Origin: Synechococcus sp. KORDI-49
GTDB taxonomy: Bacteria > Cyanobacteriota > Cyanobacteriia > PCC-6307 > Cyanobiaceae
Reading direction: 5' to 3'
Assembly (NCBI RefSeq): GCF_000737575.1
Contig: NZ_CP006270.1
Location: 1,553,163 to 1,617,162 of the forward strand
Length of the DNA: 64,000 nt
Part shown: positions 24,118 to 33,418 of the stretch, one piece after another
Position numbering within the stretch: position 1 is the first letter of the stretch
How the letters are laid out: each line of letters begins with the position of its first letter
Notes under the pieces: model-generated
The model's input: only the letters and a program-made list of their open reading frames with translations
What the model was told of the DNA's origin: nothing
Database searches by the model: none
Position numbers and translations under genes: made by a program

Positions 24118-25155
24118 TCAGCTCAATTCAAAACGAGTGGATCTCAGTTGTGTGCGATAACGGTGTTGCAATTCAGGTTGTCTATCGATCAACTTTTCAA
24201 GTATTCGATAGCGACGCATTGTGAATGACTGACCTTCACTGATCAGCTTTTTCAAGCCAAGGCGTCTGACAAACCAAGAATACGACCACTGATAATAGAT
24301 TTGATGCCACCAATTGATTCGGTATTCTATCGGATCTCCATGGAAACGTCCCAGATCTTCTCCATCAACCTCAATGCAATATCCGTAACGATTATCTTTG
24401 ATGGGCTGACGATTATTTCGATGCAAGCGCCCTTTCACGAGAGAAGCGCAATATTCATCATGGCTTCTGAACACTCTATGGTAAACAAACCATGGTTCAA
24501 ATTTACCCGACAACCTCTCAAGATCTGAACTGGAAACTCGTTTGCGCGTAGCGTTGAGCTTTGGAGAACTACCATCACTCAATCGGAAATCAGCCTGGTG
24601 TGATTTTTTCTGATAAACATTAAAAGTATGAATTTTAGAGCCCTTAACAGCACCATTAAGTCGACACATCGATTTCATCTGGCACATTTTCTTCATCCAC
24701 AGTGATCTGCTCAAAACAGGTGAAAATGAAGGGCGCTGCAAAGAAGGAAGATCCGAATGCCATAGAAAAGAAACAACATCTGCTCTTTGATTTTGGCGCA
24801 ATAAACTGCGAATACCCGTCCCAAACTCAGCTGGCATCAGATACTCGTCGATATCCAGAAACAGAAGGTGCGAGAATTTGCGAGATGCCTTTTCATTCTT
24901 GATTGCGTGATCGTACATGGCTACTTGAAAAGATTTCTTTGCCTTCATTGATAACCGCAGCAATTCATCAGCCTGGACAAATTTAACGCGATCCGAAGAT
25001 GCAGAAATTCGGCGAATAATGCGATAACTATTGTCTGTAATGCCATTCATATAGATCTCAATTTCATCAACACCAAGATAAAGATGGTGAAAAATCCATT
25101 CCGCGAGATAGGGGGCTTCGTCTTTGGCAATGGCAACCAACTTGAGAGAGAGCAT
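24118..25155 (-). CDS. Glycosyltransferase (family 2/92-like), low-GC
   Basis: A 345-aa protein starting MLSLKLVAIAKDEAPYLAEW, the typical N-terminus of DUF23/GT92-like or Glyco_tranf_2_4 transferases, with the acceptor metal motif LLFLDIDEYLMP. Later positive-charge clusters and FVYHRVFRSHDEY are consistent with a sugar-nucleotide enzyme. GC content is near 42%, well below its neighbours, suggesting acquisition. An upstream ATG at 25170 is possible. It is divergent from the sulfotransferase-like gene; together they could build and sulfate a surface polysaccharide. Specific donor and acceptor unknown. Confidence 0.8.
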   Translation of the reverse strand: MLSLKLVAIAKDEAPYLAEWIFHHLYLGVDEIEIYMNGITDNSYRIIRRISASSDRVKFVQADELLRLSMKAKKSFQVAMYDHAIKNEKASRKFSHLLFLDIDEYLMPAEFGTGIRSLLRQNQRADVVSFLWHSDLPSLQRPSFSPVLSRSLWMKKMCQMKSMCRLNGAVKGSKIHTFNVYQKKSHQADFRLSDGSSPKLNATRKRVSSSDLERLSGKFEPWFVYHRVFRSHDEYCASLVKGRLHRNNRQPIKDNRYGYCIEVDGEDLGRFHGDPIEYRINWWHQIYYQWSYSWFVRRLGLKKLISEGQSFTMRRYRILEKLIDRQPELQHRYRTQLRSTRFELS

Positions 25156-25238
25156 CGCCACCAAAAGCATTGTTTTTATGTTAACACAAACAAAGAGACA
25201 TTGATTGTGGTAAAATACATATAACAAAAAGCTTGATC

Positions 25239-25901
25239 ATGTTACCTGAAAAGCCGCCTAAAATTTTTGTCATCGGACATCATAAAATCGCGACACGCAG
25301 CATTGATCGGTTATTCCGCTGGGACGGGTATCCAACAATGCATTGCCGGAAGGGAAAAATTGCTCGAACAATGCTCACCAACCTTCGCCTGTTCAGACCA
25401 CTTCTGCATGGCCTGGAAGATATACAAGTCTTCAGCGATATGGAATATGTCAGCTCTGATGGTGAATTGTTTTTTGGATACCGCCTTTTTCCCCAGCTGG
25501 ATTATCACTACCCTGGCTCGTATTTTATTTACAATTACCGCAAGGTTGATGATTGGATTAAATCTCAATTTACCCACAGAAACAAGGCACTTGGCTCCTA
25601 TACACGCCGATACAAAAAGGCACTCAAGAAGCTTCTCAATGTCAACTCAATAAGCGATCAACAGCTGGAGCAGCACTATCTTGATTGCTGGTCCCAGCAT
25701 GAAAAAGATGTGAACCAATACTTCAGCGACCGCAACAACCTCATCCGGCTCGACATCACCAATGCTGACAGTAAGTCAGAATTCATTGATGCCATTCGTA
25801 AACTGAATTATCAGATTTCTCGAGACGATCTTCCTTATGTCGGAAAGACCAAAAAGAAAGCAACCTCTACCAGCACCAACTCAGACCCGCAGCAACCTTG
25901 A
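25239..25901 (+). CDS. Sulfotransferase-like protein, low-GC
   Basis: A 220-aa protein from ATG 25239 (a TTG at 25233 is less likely). The N-terminal KIFVIGHHKIATRSIDRLF resembles the PAPS-binding loop (GxxKTGTxSL) of sulfotransferases but with Ile-Ala in place of Thr-Gly. The middle YFIYNYRKVDDWIKSQFTHR resembles the 3'-phosphate-binding R...S segment. GC is low, like the divergent glycosyltransferase. An extended -10-like TGGTAAAAT is seen at about 25208-25216. Its TGA overlaps the next gene's TTG start (TTGA). Function as a carbohydrate sulfotransferase is inferred. Confidence 0.7.
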   Translation: MLPEKPPKIFVIGHHKIATRSIDRLFRWDGYPTMHCRKGKIARTMLTNLRLFRPLLHGLEDIQVFSDMEYVSSDGELFFGYRLFPQLDYHYPGSYFIYNYRKVDDWIKSQFTHRNKALGSYTRRYKKALKKLLNVNSISDQQLEQHYLDCWSQHEKDVNQYFSDRNNLIRLDITNADSKSEFIDAIRKLNYQISRDDLPYVGKTKKKATSTSTNSDPQQP

Positions 25902-26563
25902 ACCCTGCAGAACTAAGCATCATCCTCAAGTTGCTGATCATTGGCAGCTGGATCGTATCGCTGCTCTGCATCGCTGACCTGGTCAGGCGACTCGGCGACA
26001 ATGATGGTGAGCTGAGTCGCAAGATTGTCCACATCGGAACAGCCGCCATCATTCCGATGGCATGGACTTTTGAACTATCAAAAATCCTGATTGTGAGTTG
26101 TGGAATTGTCGTGACAACGCTCACTCTGATCAACCATCGTTGGCGACTGCTCAAGAGCATCGAAGACATTGGTCGACGAAGTTTTGGAACCAGCGCCTAT
26201 GGACTTTCGATCACACTTCTGGTGGCTCTGCTCTGGCCTGAACGAGCAGACGCCGTCACCGCCGGAATTCTTGTGATGGGCATCGGCGATGGATGTGCCG
26301 GCCTGATCGGTCGTCGACTGAACAGCCCTCGCTGGACGTTGTTCGGCCAGACGAAGTCCCTTGCAGGCACAGTGACCATGGCACTCGCTTCAGGCCTGTG
26401 CCTGATCGTTCTCGCTCTCAGCACCCAGGCTGCGATTTCAGTTCCGACTCTGCTGCTCATCAGCGGCAGTGCCGTTGTTCTGGAACAGTTCAGCTTCGCG
26501 GGGATCGACAACCTTTCGGTGCCGATCGGCGTTGCACTGCTCTGGCAACAGCTGATCCGATGA
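25898..26563 (+). CDS. Phytol/dolichol-kinase-like membrane protein
   Basis: A 221-aa protein with about six membrane segments and the CTP-dependent polyprenol kinase landmarks SRKIVHIGTA and GIGDGCAGLIGRRL. In cyanobacteria and plastids such enzymes (VTE5/FOLK-like) rescue phytol from chlorophyll for tocopherol or membrane lipids. The start is a TTG overlapping the previous TGA (TTGA), coupling it to the sulfotransferase-like gene. Its GC content is higher than that of the sulfotransferase, so it is likely native. It is convergent with the DAHP synthase gene, with 6 bp between. Confidence 0.8.
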   Translation: MNPAELSIILKLLIIGSWIVSLLCIADLVRRLGDNDGELSRKIVHIGTAAIIPMAWTFELSKILIVSCGIVVTTLTLINHRWRLLKSIEDIGRRSFGTSAYGLSITLLVALLWPERADAVTAGILVMGIGDGCAGLIGRRLNSPRWTLFGQTKSLAGTVTMALASGLCLIVLALSTQAAISVPTLLLISGSAVVLEQFSFAGIDNLSVPIGVALLWQQLIR

Positions 26564-26569
26564 GATCGA

Positions 26570-27637
26570 TCAGACCATCACCGTTGAGCGGCGAGTCGCC
26601 ACAGCCTCTGCAAGACAACCAAGCAACTGCTGGGTGGTCTCGATGCTGATGCAGGCATCCGTGATGCTCTGGCCGTAAGTGAGCTCTGACAGATCACCGG
26701 AGAGCTTCTGATTTCCCTCAACCAGATGACTCTCGATCATGACGCCCATCAGATTGGAGGAGCCTTCACGAACCTGATCGGCAACCGATTGCAGCACCTC
26801 GCCCTGGCGCCGGAAATCCTTGTTGGAGTTGCCATGGCTGCAATCCACCATGAGGCGATCTGAGAGTCCGGCACCCGCCAGTTCGGCTGCCGCATCCTGA
26901 ACGGCTTCGAGGTGATAGTTGGTGCCGCGGTTGCCGCCGCGCAGCACCAGGTGACCATCTGGATTCCCGGTGGTGCTCACGATCGAAGCGTGACCATCCC
27001 GGTTGATGCCGAGAAAATGATGGGGCTTCGATGCCGCCCGCATCGCATTGATGGCGATGGTGGCACTGCCATCGGTGCTGTTCTTGTAGCCGATCGGCAT
27101 GGACAGGCCGGATGCCATTTCACGGTGCGTCTGACTTTCCGTGGTGCGGGCCCCGATCGCCGTCCAGCTGATCAGGTCAGCGATGTACTGCGGCACCACC
27201 GGATCGAGAAGTTCGGTGGCGGCGGGCATCCCCTCCCGCGCCAGATCCAACAGCAGCCCGCGGGCCCGACGCAATCCGCTGTTGATGTCATAGGAGCCGT
27301 CGAGGTGGGGGTCGTTGATCAAGCCCTTCCAGCCCACGGTTGTTCTCGGCTTCTCGAAGTAGACCCGCATGACCACTTCCAGCTCTGCAGCATGGGTCTG
27401 ACGCAGAGGCGCCAGACGGCGGGCGTACTCGCGGGCCGCTTCCACGTCATGGACCGAACAGGGCCCGACGATGACCAGAAGCCGCTGATCCTCCCCCCGC
27501 AGAATCGCCTGAATGCGTTGTCGAGCGGATGCAACGGTCTCGGTTGCGCTGGCGTCGATCGACAGTTCTGCGTGAAGAAGAGCCGGTGCCACCAGCGGAC
27601 GCGTCTCCACCACATGCAGATCGGAGGTGGCGGCCAT
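26570..27637 (-). CDS. 3-deoxy-7-phosphoheptulonate synthase (class I DAHP synthase)
   Basis: First enzyme of the shikimate pathway, joining phosphoenolpyruvate and erythrose 4-phosphate. The 355-aa protein has class I landmarks LLVIVGPCSVHDVEAAREYA, MRVYFEKPRTTVGWKGLIND, LLDPVVPQYIADLISWTAIGAR, GYKNSTDGS and VDCSHGNSNKD. Length is typical of the AroG/F/H type. It is divergent from acnB with 98 bp between starts; nothing like a TRAP or leader is visible. Confidence 0.95.
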   Translation of the reverse strand: MAATSDLHVVETRPLVAPALLHAELSIDASATETVASARQRIQAILRGEDQRLLVIVGPCSVHDVEAAREYARRLAPLRQTHAAELEVVMRVYFEKPRTTVGWKGLINDPHLDGSYDINSGLRRARGLLLDLAREGMPAATELLDPVVPQYIADLISWTAIGARTTESQTHREMASGLSMPIGYKNSTDGSATIAINAMRAASKPHHFLGINRDGHASIVSTTGNPDGHLVLRGGNRGTNYHLEAVQDAAAELAGAGLSDRLMVDCSHGNSNKDFRRQGEVLQSVADQVREGSSNLMGVMIESHLVEGNQKLSGDLSELTYGQSITDACISIETTQQLLGCLAEAVATRRSTVMV

Positions 27638-27735
27638 CGAGCAGCTTCAAACCGGTCCAAGGCTACGCACCTCTGAACCGAAGGACAGACCCGTCTCCAT
27701 GAAGAATGGACTTCCGCATCGTCTCGTCCCTTCGC

Positions 27736-30318
27736 ATGCTGAGCACCTACCGCGCGCTTGCCGCTGAACGCGAAGCCCAGGGTGTTCCGCCGCTCCCCAT
27801 GACGGCTGAACAGACCAGTGCGCTCACCGAGCTGTTGCAGGACCCTCCGGCTGGGGAAGAGACGACCCTGCGAGAGCTGCTCGTGGATCGCATCCCCCCC
27901 GGGGTGGACGAGGCGGCCTATGTGAAAGCCACCTGGCTCAGCGCCGTGGCCCAGGGGGAGGCCACCAGTCCCCTGGTCTCGCCGCTGGAGGCCACGCGCC
28001 TGCTTGGAACGATGGTGGGGGGCTACAACGTGTCGGCCCTGATCGAGCTGCTCCAGCACAGCGATGAGCAGCTGGCCGGCTGCGCCGCTGAAGGCCTCAG
28101 CCGAACCCTGCTGGTGTACGACGCCTTCAACGAGGTGATGGAACTGGCAGCCAGCAACCGCTTCGCCAAGCAGGTGGTTGACAGCTGGGCGGCGGCCGAA
28201 TGGTTCACCTCAAGGCCGGAACTTGCCGAAACGATCACCGTGACGGTGTTCAAGGTGGAGGGAGAAACCAACACCGACGACCTCTCCCCGGCCACCCACG
28301 CCACCACACGCCCTGATATCCCCCTTCACGCTCTGGCGATGCTGGAGACTCGGGACCCCGATGGCCTGAAGACCATCGCCTCTCTCAAAGAGAACGGTCA
28401 CCCCGTGGCCTACGTGGGCGATGTGGTGGGCACCGGCAGCTCCCGCAAGAGCGCCATCAACTCCGTGCTGTGGCACACCGGCGATGACATCCCGCATGTG
28501 CCCAACAAACGGGCGGGTGGGGTGATCCTCGGAAGCAAGATCGCACCGATCTTCTTCAACACCGCTGAAGACTCCGGGGCTCTGCCGATCGAATGTGACG
28601 TCACAAGCCTGAACACCGGTGATGTGATCACCATCCGTCCCCATGCCGGCACGATCGAAAAAGACGGCGCGGTGGTCAGCCGGTTCGAACTGAAGCCCAG
28701 CACCATCAGCGATGAGGTTCGTGCAGGCGGCCGCATTCCCCTGATGATCGGCCGCGCCCTCACCGACAAAGTGCGCGCCAAGCTCGGCCTGGCACCCTCC
28801 GATCTGTTCATCCGTCCCAGTGCACCAGCGGACACCGGAAAGGGCTTCACCCTGGCCCAGAAGATGGTGGGCAAAGCCTGCGGTCTCACCGGCGTGCGTC
28901 CCGGTACCAGCTGCGAACCACTGATGACCACCGTCGGCTCCCAGGACACCACCGGGCCGATGACCCGGGACGAGATGAAGGAGCTGGCCTGTCTGGGATT
29001 CTCCTCCGACCTGGTGATGCAGAGCTTCTGCCATACCGCCGCCTATCCCAAGCCGGTGGACCTGCAGACGCAGAAGGATCTGCCCGACTTCTTCGCTCAG
29101 CGCGGCGGCGTCGCCCTTCGCCCCGGCGACGGAATCATCCACAGCTGGCTCAACCGGATGCTGCTGCCCGACACGGTGGGCACCGGTGGCGACAGCCACA
29201 CCCGCTTCCCCCTGGGCATCTCCTTCCCAGCCGGTTCCGGCCTGGTGGCCTTCGCCGCGGCCATCGGTGCCATGCCTCTGGACATGCCCGAGTCGGTGCT
29301 GGTGCGGTTCAGCGGCTCGCTGCAGCCTGGCGTCACCCTGCGGGATGTGGTGAATGCGATCCCATGGGTGGCCATTCAACGCGGGCTGCTCACCGTGGAG
29401 AAGGCCAACAAAAAGAACCTGTTCAATGGCCGGATCATGGAGATCGAAGGTCTCCCCGACCTCAAGCTCGAGCAGGCGTTCGAACTCACCGACGCCAGTG
29501 CCGAGCGCTCCTGCGCCGGCTGCACGATCAAGCTCTCCGAGCAGACGGTCAGCGAATACCTGCGCAGCAACGTGGCGTTGCTCAAGAACATGATCGCCCG
29601 CGGTTACAGCGATGCCCGCACCCTGGCCCGCCGGATCAAGGAGATGGAAGCCTGGCTGGCCAACCCCCAGCTGCTGAGTGCCGATTCCGATGCGGAGTAC
29701 GCCGAAGTGCTGGACATCAACCTGGATGAACTGACCGAACCGGTGCTGGCCTGTCCCAACGATCCGGACAACGTGAAGCTGCTCAGTGAGGTGGCCGGTG
29801 ATCCGGTGCAGGAGGTGTTCATCGGCTCCTGCATGACCAACATCGGCCACTACCGTGCTGCGGCCAAAGTGCTGGAAGGCGCCGGCAGCAACAAGGCCCG
29901 TCTCTGGGTCTGCCCCCCGACCCGCATGGATGAGGAGACCCTCAAGGCCGAGGGCTACTACGCCACCTTCGAGGCAGCGGGCTCACGCATGGAGATGCCC
30001 GGATGCTCCCTGTGCATGGGCAATCAGGCACGGGTGGAGGACAACACCACCGTCTTCTCCACCAGCACCCGCAACTTCAACAACCGTCTCGGCAAGGGTG
30101 CCCAGGTGTATCTGGGAAGCGCTGAGCTGGCGGCGGTATGCGCCCTGCTGGGACGCATCCCCACAGCTGAGGAATACCGCACGATCGCGGCCGAAAAGAT
30201 CGACCCCCTCTCCGGTGAGCTCTACCGCTACCTGAACTTCGACCAGATCGACGGATTCGCAGATCAGGGACGGGTGGTCAGCTCGGATGCGGAAGCAGCA
30301 GTGCTTGCAAACGCCTGA
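27736..30318 (+). CDS. acnB: Aconitate hydratase B (AcnB)
   Basis: Interconverts citrate and isocitrate in the TCA cycle and can also act as a 2-methylisocitrate dehydratase. The 860-aa protein begins [20 protein letters not shown], like other AcnB proteins; ATG 27736 is preferred over ATG 27706. The N-terminal HEAT-like domain (residues to about 160) and swivel domain come first, as expected for AcnB. The 4Fe-4S cysteines are in [11 protein letters not shown] and [11 protein letters not shown]. It is followed 15 bp later by the chloride-channel gene. Confidence 0.95.
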   Translation: MLSTYRALAAEREAQGVPPLPMTAEQTSALTELLQDPPAGEETTLRELLVDRIPPGVDEAAYVKATWLSAVAQGEATSPLVSPLEATRLLGTMVGGYNVSALIELLQHSDEQLAGCAAEGLSRTLLVYDAFNEVMELAASNRFAKQVVDSWAAAEWFTSRPELAETITVTVFKVEGETNTDDLSPATHATTRPDIPLHALAMLETRDPDGLKTIASLKENGHPVAYVGDVVGTGSSRKSAINSVLWHTGDDIPHVPNKRAGGVILGSKIAPIFFNTAEDSGALPIECDVTSLNTGDVITIRPHAGTIEKDGAVVSRFELKPSTISDEVRAGGRIPLMIGRALTDKVRAKLGLAPSDLFIRPSAPADTGKGFTLAQKMVGKACGLTGVRPGTSCEPLMTTVGSQDTTGPMTRDEMKELACLGFSSDLVMQSFCHTAAYPKPVDLQTQKDLPDFFAQRGGVALRPGDGIIHSWLNRMLLPDTVGTGGDSHTRFPLGISFPAGSGLVAFAAAIGAMPLDMPESVLVRFSGSLQPGVTLRDVVNAIPWVAIQRGLLTVEKANKKNLFNGRIMEIEGLPDLKLEQAFELTDASAERSCAGCTIKLSEQTVSEYLRSNVALLKNMIARGYSDARTLARRIKEMEAWLANPQLLSADSDAEYAEVLDINLDELTEPVLACPNDPDNVKLLSEVAGDPVQEVFIGSCMTNIGHYRAAAKVLEGAGSNKARLWVCPPTRMDEETLKAEGYYATFEAAGSRMEMPGCSLCMGNQARVEDNTTVFSTSTRNFNNRLGKGAQVYLGSAELAAVCALLGRIPTAEEYRTIAAEKIDPLSGELYRYLNFDQIDGFADQGRVVSSDAEAAVLANA

Positions 30319-30332
30319 ACAACCCCCAACAC

Positions 30333-31778
30333 GTGCCTTCCCCGAGCGAACCGAAACAGCGACGTCACCACCTGGGCTCCAGCCGCAGCATTCGCACACT
30401 GCTCGAGCGGCGCTGGCTGGTGGTGGTGCTGGCCCTCTCGCTCACGGGCCTCGGCGCTGCGATCACAGGACTGCTGTTCAAAGGAGGCATCAACCTGCTC
30501 CGGGACTGGCGCCTGGAACTGCTGAACGAACTGCCCGCCTGGGTGGTCCTGCCAGCGCTGGGGGGTGTCGGCGGCATGGTTTCCGGCTGGCTGGTGACCA
30601 ATTTCGCTCCAGCCGCCGGTGGCGCCGGCATCACTCACATCATGGGGTTTCTTCGCCACAAGTCAGTGCCCATGGGCCTGAGGGTGGGCCTTGTGAAACT
30701 GATCGCCGGCATCATCGCCATCGGCAGCGGCTTCCCACTCGGTCCTGAGGGACCTGCCGTGCAGATGGGTGGTTCCGTGGCCTGGCAGATGTCGCGTTGG
30801 TTGAAGGCTCCGGTCGCCTTCCGGCGCGTCATCGTCGCCGCCGGCGGTGGGGCCGGGATCGCAGCAGTGTTCAGCGCACCCATCGGCGGCTTCATCTACG
30901 CCATCGAGGAACTGCTTCACTCGGCCAGGCCGGTGGTGCTGCTGCTGGTGATCATCACCACCTTCTCCGCCGACACCTGGGCTGACGTTCTGGGGTACCT
31001 CGGTCTCAGTCCAGGCTCTGGAGGACTGGATGGAACGGTCGGATTTCAGGTGGAGCGCGAATTCTCTCCCCTCCTGAAATTTCTGCCGATCGATTTTCTG
31101 TATCTGATCGCTCTCGGTGCTGTGATCGGACTGCTTGCAGAGCTCTACTGCCGCTACGTGCTGACCCTGCAGCGCCATGGCAACAACTGGTTCGGCAGTC
31201 GTCTGATCCTGCGCATGTCCCTCAGCGGTCTGTTGCTGGGCGGGGTCTATGCCGCTCTCCCACAGACGTTCCACAACCCTGCGGAACTGCACCATCTGAT
31301 CGGGGAGGGAACCGCGGACGTGAGGCTGGCGCTCACCAGTTTCGTTGTGCTGTTCTTCAGCACAGGCCTGGCCGCGGCCTCGGGAGCCCCGGGGGGATTG
31401 TTCATGCCGATGCTGACCCTGGGTGGTGCGATCGGACTCGCCTGCGGTGGCGGCGTGGAAGCCCTGACGGGTCATGTCCCCACCACGTACGTGTTCGCCG
31501 GGATGGGGGCTTTCGTGGCGGGCTGTTCCCGCACACCGATCTCGGCGATGTTTCTGGCCTTCGCCCTCACCAAGGATCTGCTCATCCTCAGGCCGATCAT
31601 GGTGGCCTGCCTGATGAGCTTTCTCGTGGCCAGGCTCTTTGACCACCGCTCGATCTATGAGCGTCAGATGGGCATGGAACTGGATGCGGAGAACCGGATG
31701 CAGACCCGCCTGGATCGGCAACGACGGCCGTTCACCGCGCCACCGAGACCGGCATCCAACTCTGGAGACGAACGCTGA
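30333..31778 (+). CDS. CLC-type chloride channel/transporter
   Basis: A 481-aa membrane protein of the ClC family. Selectivity motifs are GSGFPLGPEGPAVQMG (with the gating glutamate in GPEGP), APIGGFIYAIEE and GGLFMPMLTLGGAIGLACGG. About 10-12 hydrophobic segments are visible. The cytoplasmic tail is short, with no CBS domains. It starts at GTG 30333. Its stop overlaps the proposed CTG start of the next gene (CTGA). It may serve Cl-/H+ exchange or acid tolerance; the substrate anion is inferred. Confidence 0.92.
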   Translation: MPSPSEPKQRRHHLGSSRSIRTLLERRWLVVVLALSLTGLGAAITGLLFKGGINLLRDWRLELLNELPAWVVLPALGGVGGMVSGWLVTNFAPAAGGAGITHIMGFLRHKSVPMGLRVGLVKLIAGIIAIGSGFPLGPEGPAVQMGGSVAWQMSRWLKAPVAFRRVIVAAGGGAGIAAVFSAPIGGFIYAIEELLHSARPVVLLLVIITTFSADTWADVLGYLGLSPGSGGLDGTVGFQVEREFSPLLKFLPIDFLYLIALGAVIGLLAELYCRYVLTLQRHGNNWFGSRLILRMSLSGLLLGGVYAALPQTFHNPAELHHLIGEGTADVRLALTSFVVLFFSTGLAAASGAPGGLFMPMLTLGGAIGLACGGGVEALTGHVPTTYVFAGMGAFVAGCSRTPISAMFLAFALTKDLLILRPIMVACLMSFLVARLFDHRSIYERQMGMELDAENRMQTRLDRQRRPFTAPPRPASNSGDER

Positions 31779-33418
31779 ACCAGGAAACGCTGCTGTTTGA
31801 GCGGGCAGTCCCGGACAGCGATGCCCTCAAGGCGGTGCTGGCCTTCCCGAGCACCTATTCGGTGGGCATCACAAGCCTCGGCTACCAGATCGTCTGGGCA
31901 ACCCTCGCCCAGCGTGCGGATGTGGACGTACGCCGGCTGTTCACGGACCAGTCGGATCCGTTGCATCGACACATCGATCTGTTCGGTCTGTCCCTCAGCT
32001 GGGAACTGGATGGACCCGTTCTGCCGGAGCTGCTGCGGAACCAGCGCATTCCGATCTGGGCTGTCGATCGAAGCGACGCCGACCCGATCGTGTTCGGCGG
32101 GGGGCCGGTGCTGACCGCCAACCCCGAACCCCTTGCACCGTTCTTCGATGCCGTGCTTCTGGGAGATGGCGAACTGCTGTTGCCCGCCTTCATCGATGCC
32201 CTGCAGAGCTGCCGGCAGGCTCCCAGAGCCGAACGACTGCGACGGCTGGCCGGAGTTCCGGGGGTCTACGTCCCGAGCTTGTATGCCCCGCGGTACCACC
32301 CGGATGGAACGCTGCTGAGCGTGGAGCCCATCGATCCGGATCTGCCATCGGTGATCGAGAAGCAGACCTGGCGAGGCAACACCCTGAGCCATTCCACGGT
32401 GATCACACCGGAAGCCGCCTGGCCGGACATCCACATGGTGGAGGTGGTGCGCAGTTGTCCGGAACTCTGCCGCTTCTGTCTGGCCAGCTACCTCACCCTG
32501 CCGTTCCGCAGCGCATCACTCGATGACGGACTCATCCCGGCGGTCGAGAAAGGCCTGGCGGCGACCCGGCGGCTTGGGCTGCTGGGAGCCTCGGTGACGC
32601 AGCACCCGCAGTTCGATGATCTGCTGACCTGGCTGGACCGGGACCGGTTCGATGACACCCGCGTCAGCGTCAGTTCCGTGCGGGCCGCCACGGTGACTCC
32701 GGAGCTGGCACGGATTCTGACGAAGCGGGGCAGTCGCTCCCTCACCATCGCCATCGAAAGCGGCAGCGAACGCATGCGGCAGGTGGTGAACAAGAAACTG
32801 AGCACCGAAGAGATCCATGCGGCCGCCAGTCACGCCAAACAAGGAGGGCTCCGTGGACTCAAGCTGTATGGAATGGTCGGACTGCCGACGGAGACGGACG
32901 ATGACGTGGACGCCACGGCCGACCTGCTGCTGACCCTGAAGAAGAACACGGCAGGGCTGCGCTTCACCCTCGGTGTCAGCACCTTCGTGCCCAAGGCCCA
33001 GACGCCGTTCCAGTGGCAGGGCGTCAGACCGGAAGCGGACAAACGACTGAAACGACTGGCGAAACGGTTGAAGCCGAAGGGAGTGGAGTTGCGACCGGAA
33101 AGTTACGGCTGGAGCGTGATCCAGGCCCTGCTGTCGCGCAGCGACCGGCGTCTTGCCCCGGTGATCGCCGCGGTTGGCGAAGCCAGGGAAAGCATGGGTG
33201 GCTGGAAAAAGGCCTACCGCGCCGCTCTCAATGGCGAACTGGAGCCCATGCCGGGCCACGCTTCACCGCCACCACCCCCCTGGCGGGATGTGATCGAGGA
33301 GAACTGGGACGCCTCACGAACCTTGCCCTGGACGCATCTCCGGAGTGCGATCACCCCGGAGCGTCTGCGGGAGCATCACGATCTGGCGCTGCCTCCAGAT
33401 CACCGTGCTCCCGGATGA
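31775..33418 (+). CDS. B12-binding-type radical SAM protein (TIGR03960-like), proposed CTG start
   Basis: A 547-aa protein. An N-terminal cobalamin-like domain (SVGITSLGYQIVWATLA, PIVFGGGPVLTANPEPLAPF) is followed by the radical SAM core with C-x3-C-x2-C in VRSCPELCRFCLASYL. Residues after 440 end in a Pro-rich tail. Conserved residues continue upstream of the first standard start (GTG 31835), as LNQETLLFERAVPDSDALKA. No ATG, GTG or TTG exists there. A CTG at 31775 overlaps the previous stop (CTGA) and has GGAG 7 nt upstream. I therefore place the start at 31775; 31835 is the conservative alternative. Substrate unknown. Confidence 0.8.
   Translation: MNQETLLFERAVPDSDALKAVLAFPSTYSVGITSLGYQIVWATLAQRADVDVRRLFTDQSDPLHRHIDLFGLSLSWELDGPVLPELLRNQRIPIWAVDRSDADPIVFGGGPVLTANPEPLAPFFDAVLLGDGELLLPAFIDALQSCRQAPRAERLRRLAGVPGVYVPSLYAPRYHPDGTLLSVEPIDPDLPSVIEKQTWRGNTLSHSTVITPEAAWPDIHMVEVVRSCPELCRFCLASYLTLPFRSASLDDGLIPAVEKGLAATRRLGLLGASVTQHPQFDDLLTWLDRDRFDDTRVSVSSVRAATVTPELARILTKRGSRSLTIAIESGSERMRQVVNKKLSTEEIHAAASHAKQGGLRGLKLYGMVGLPTETDDDVDATADLLLTLKKNTAGLRFTLGVSTFVPKAQTPFQWQGVRPEADKRLKRLAKRLKPKGVELRPESYGWSVIQALLSRSDRRLAPVIAAVGEARESMGGWKKAYRAALNGELEPMPGHASPPPPPWRDVIEENWDASRTLPWTHLRSAITPERLREHHDLALPPDHRAPG

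Noticed and set aside
28210-29850. Long minus-strand frame opposite acnB (546 codons)
   Set aside because: Shadow of acnB in a GC-rich gene; no motif, low-complexity Gly/His/Gln composition.
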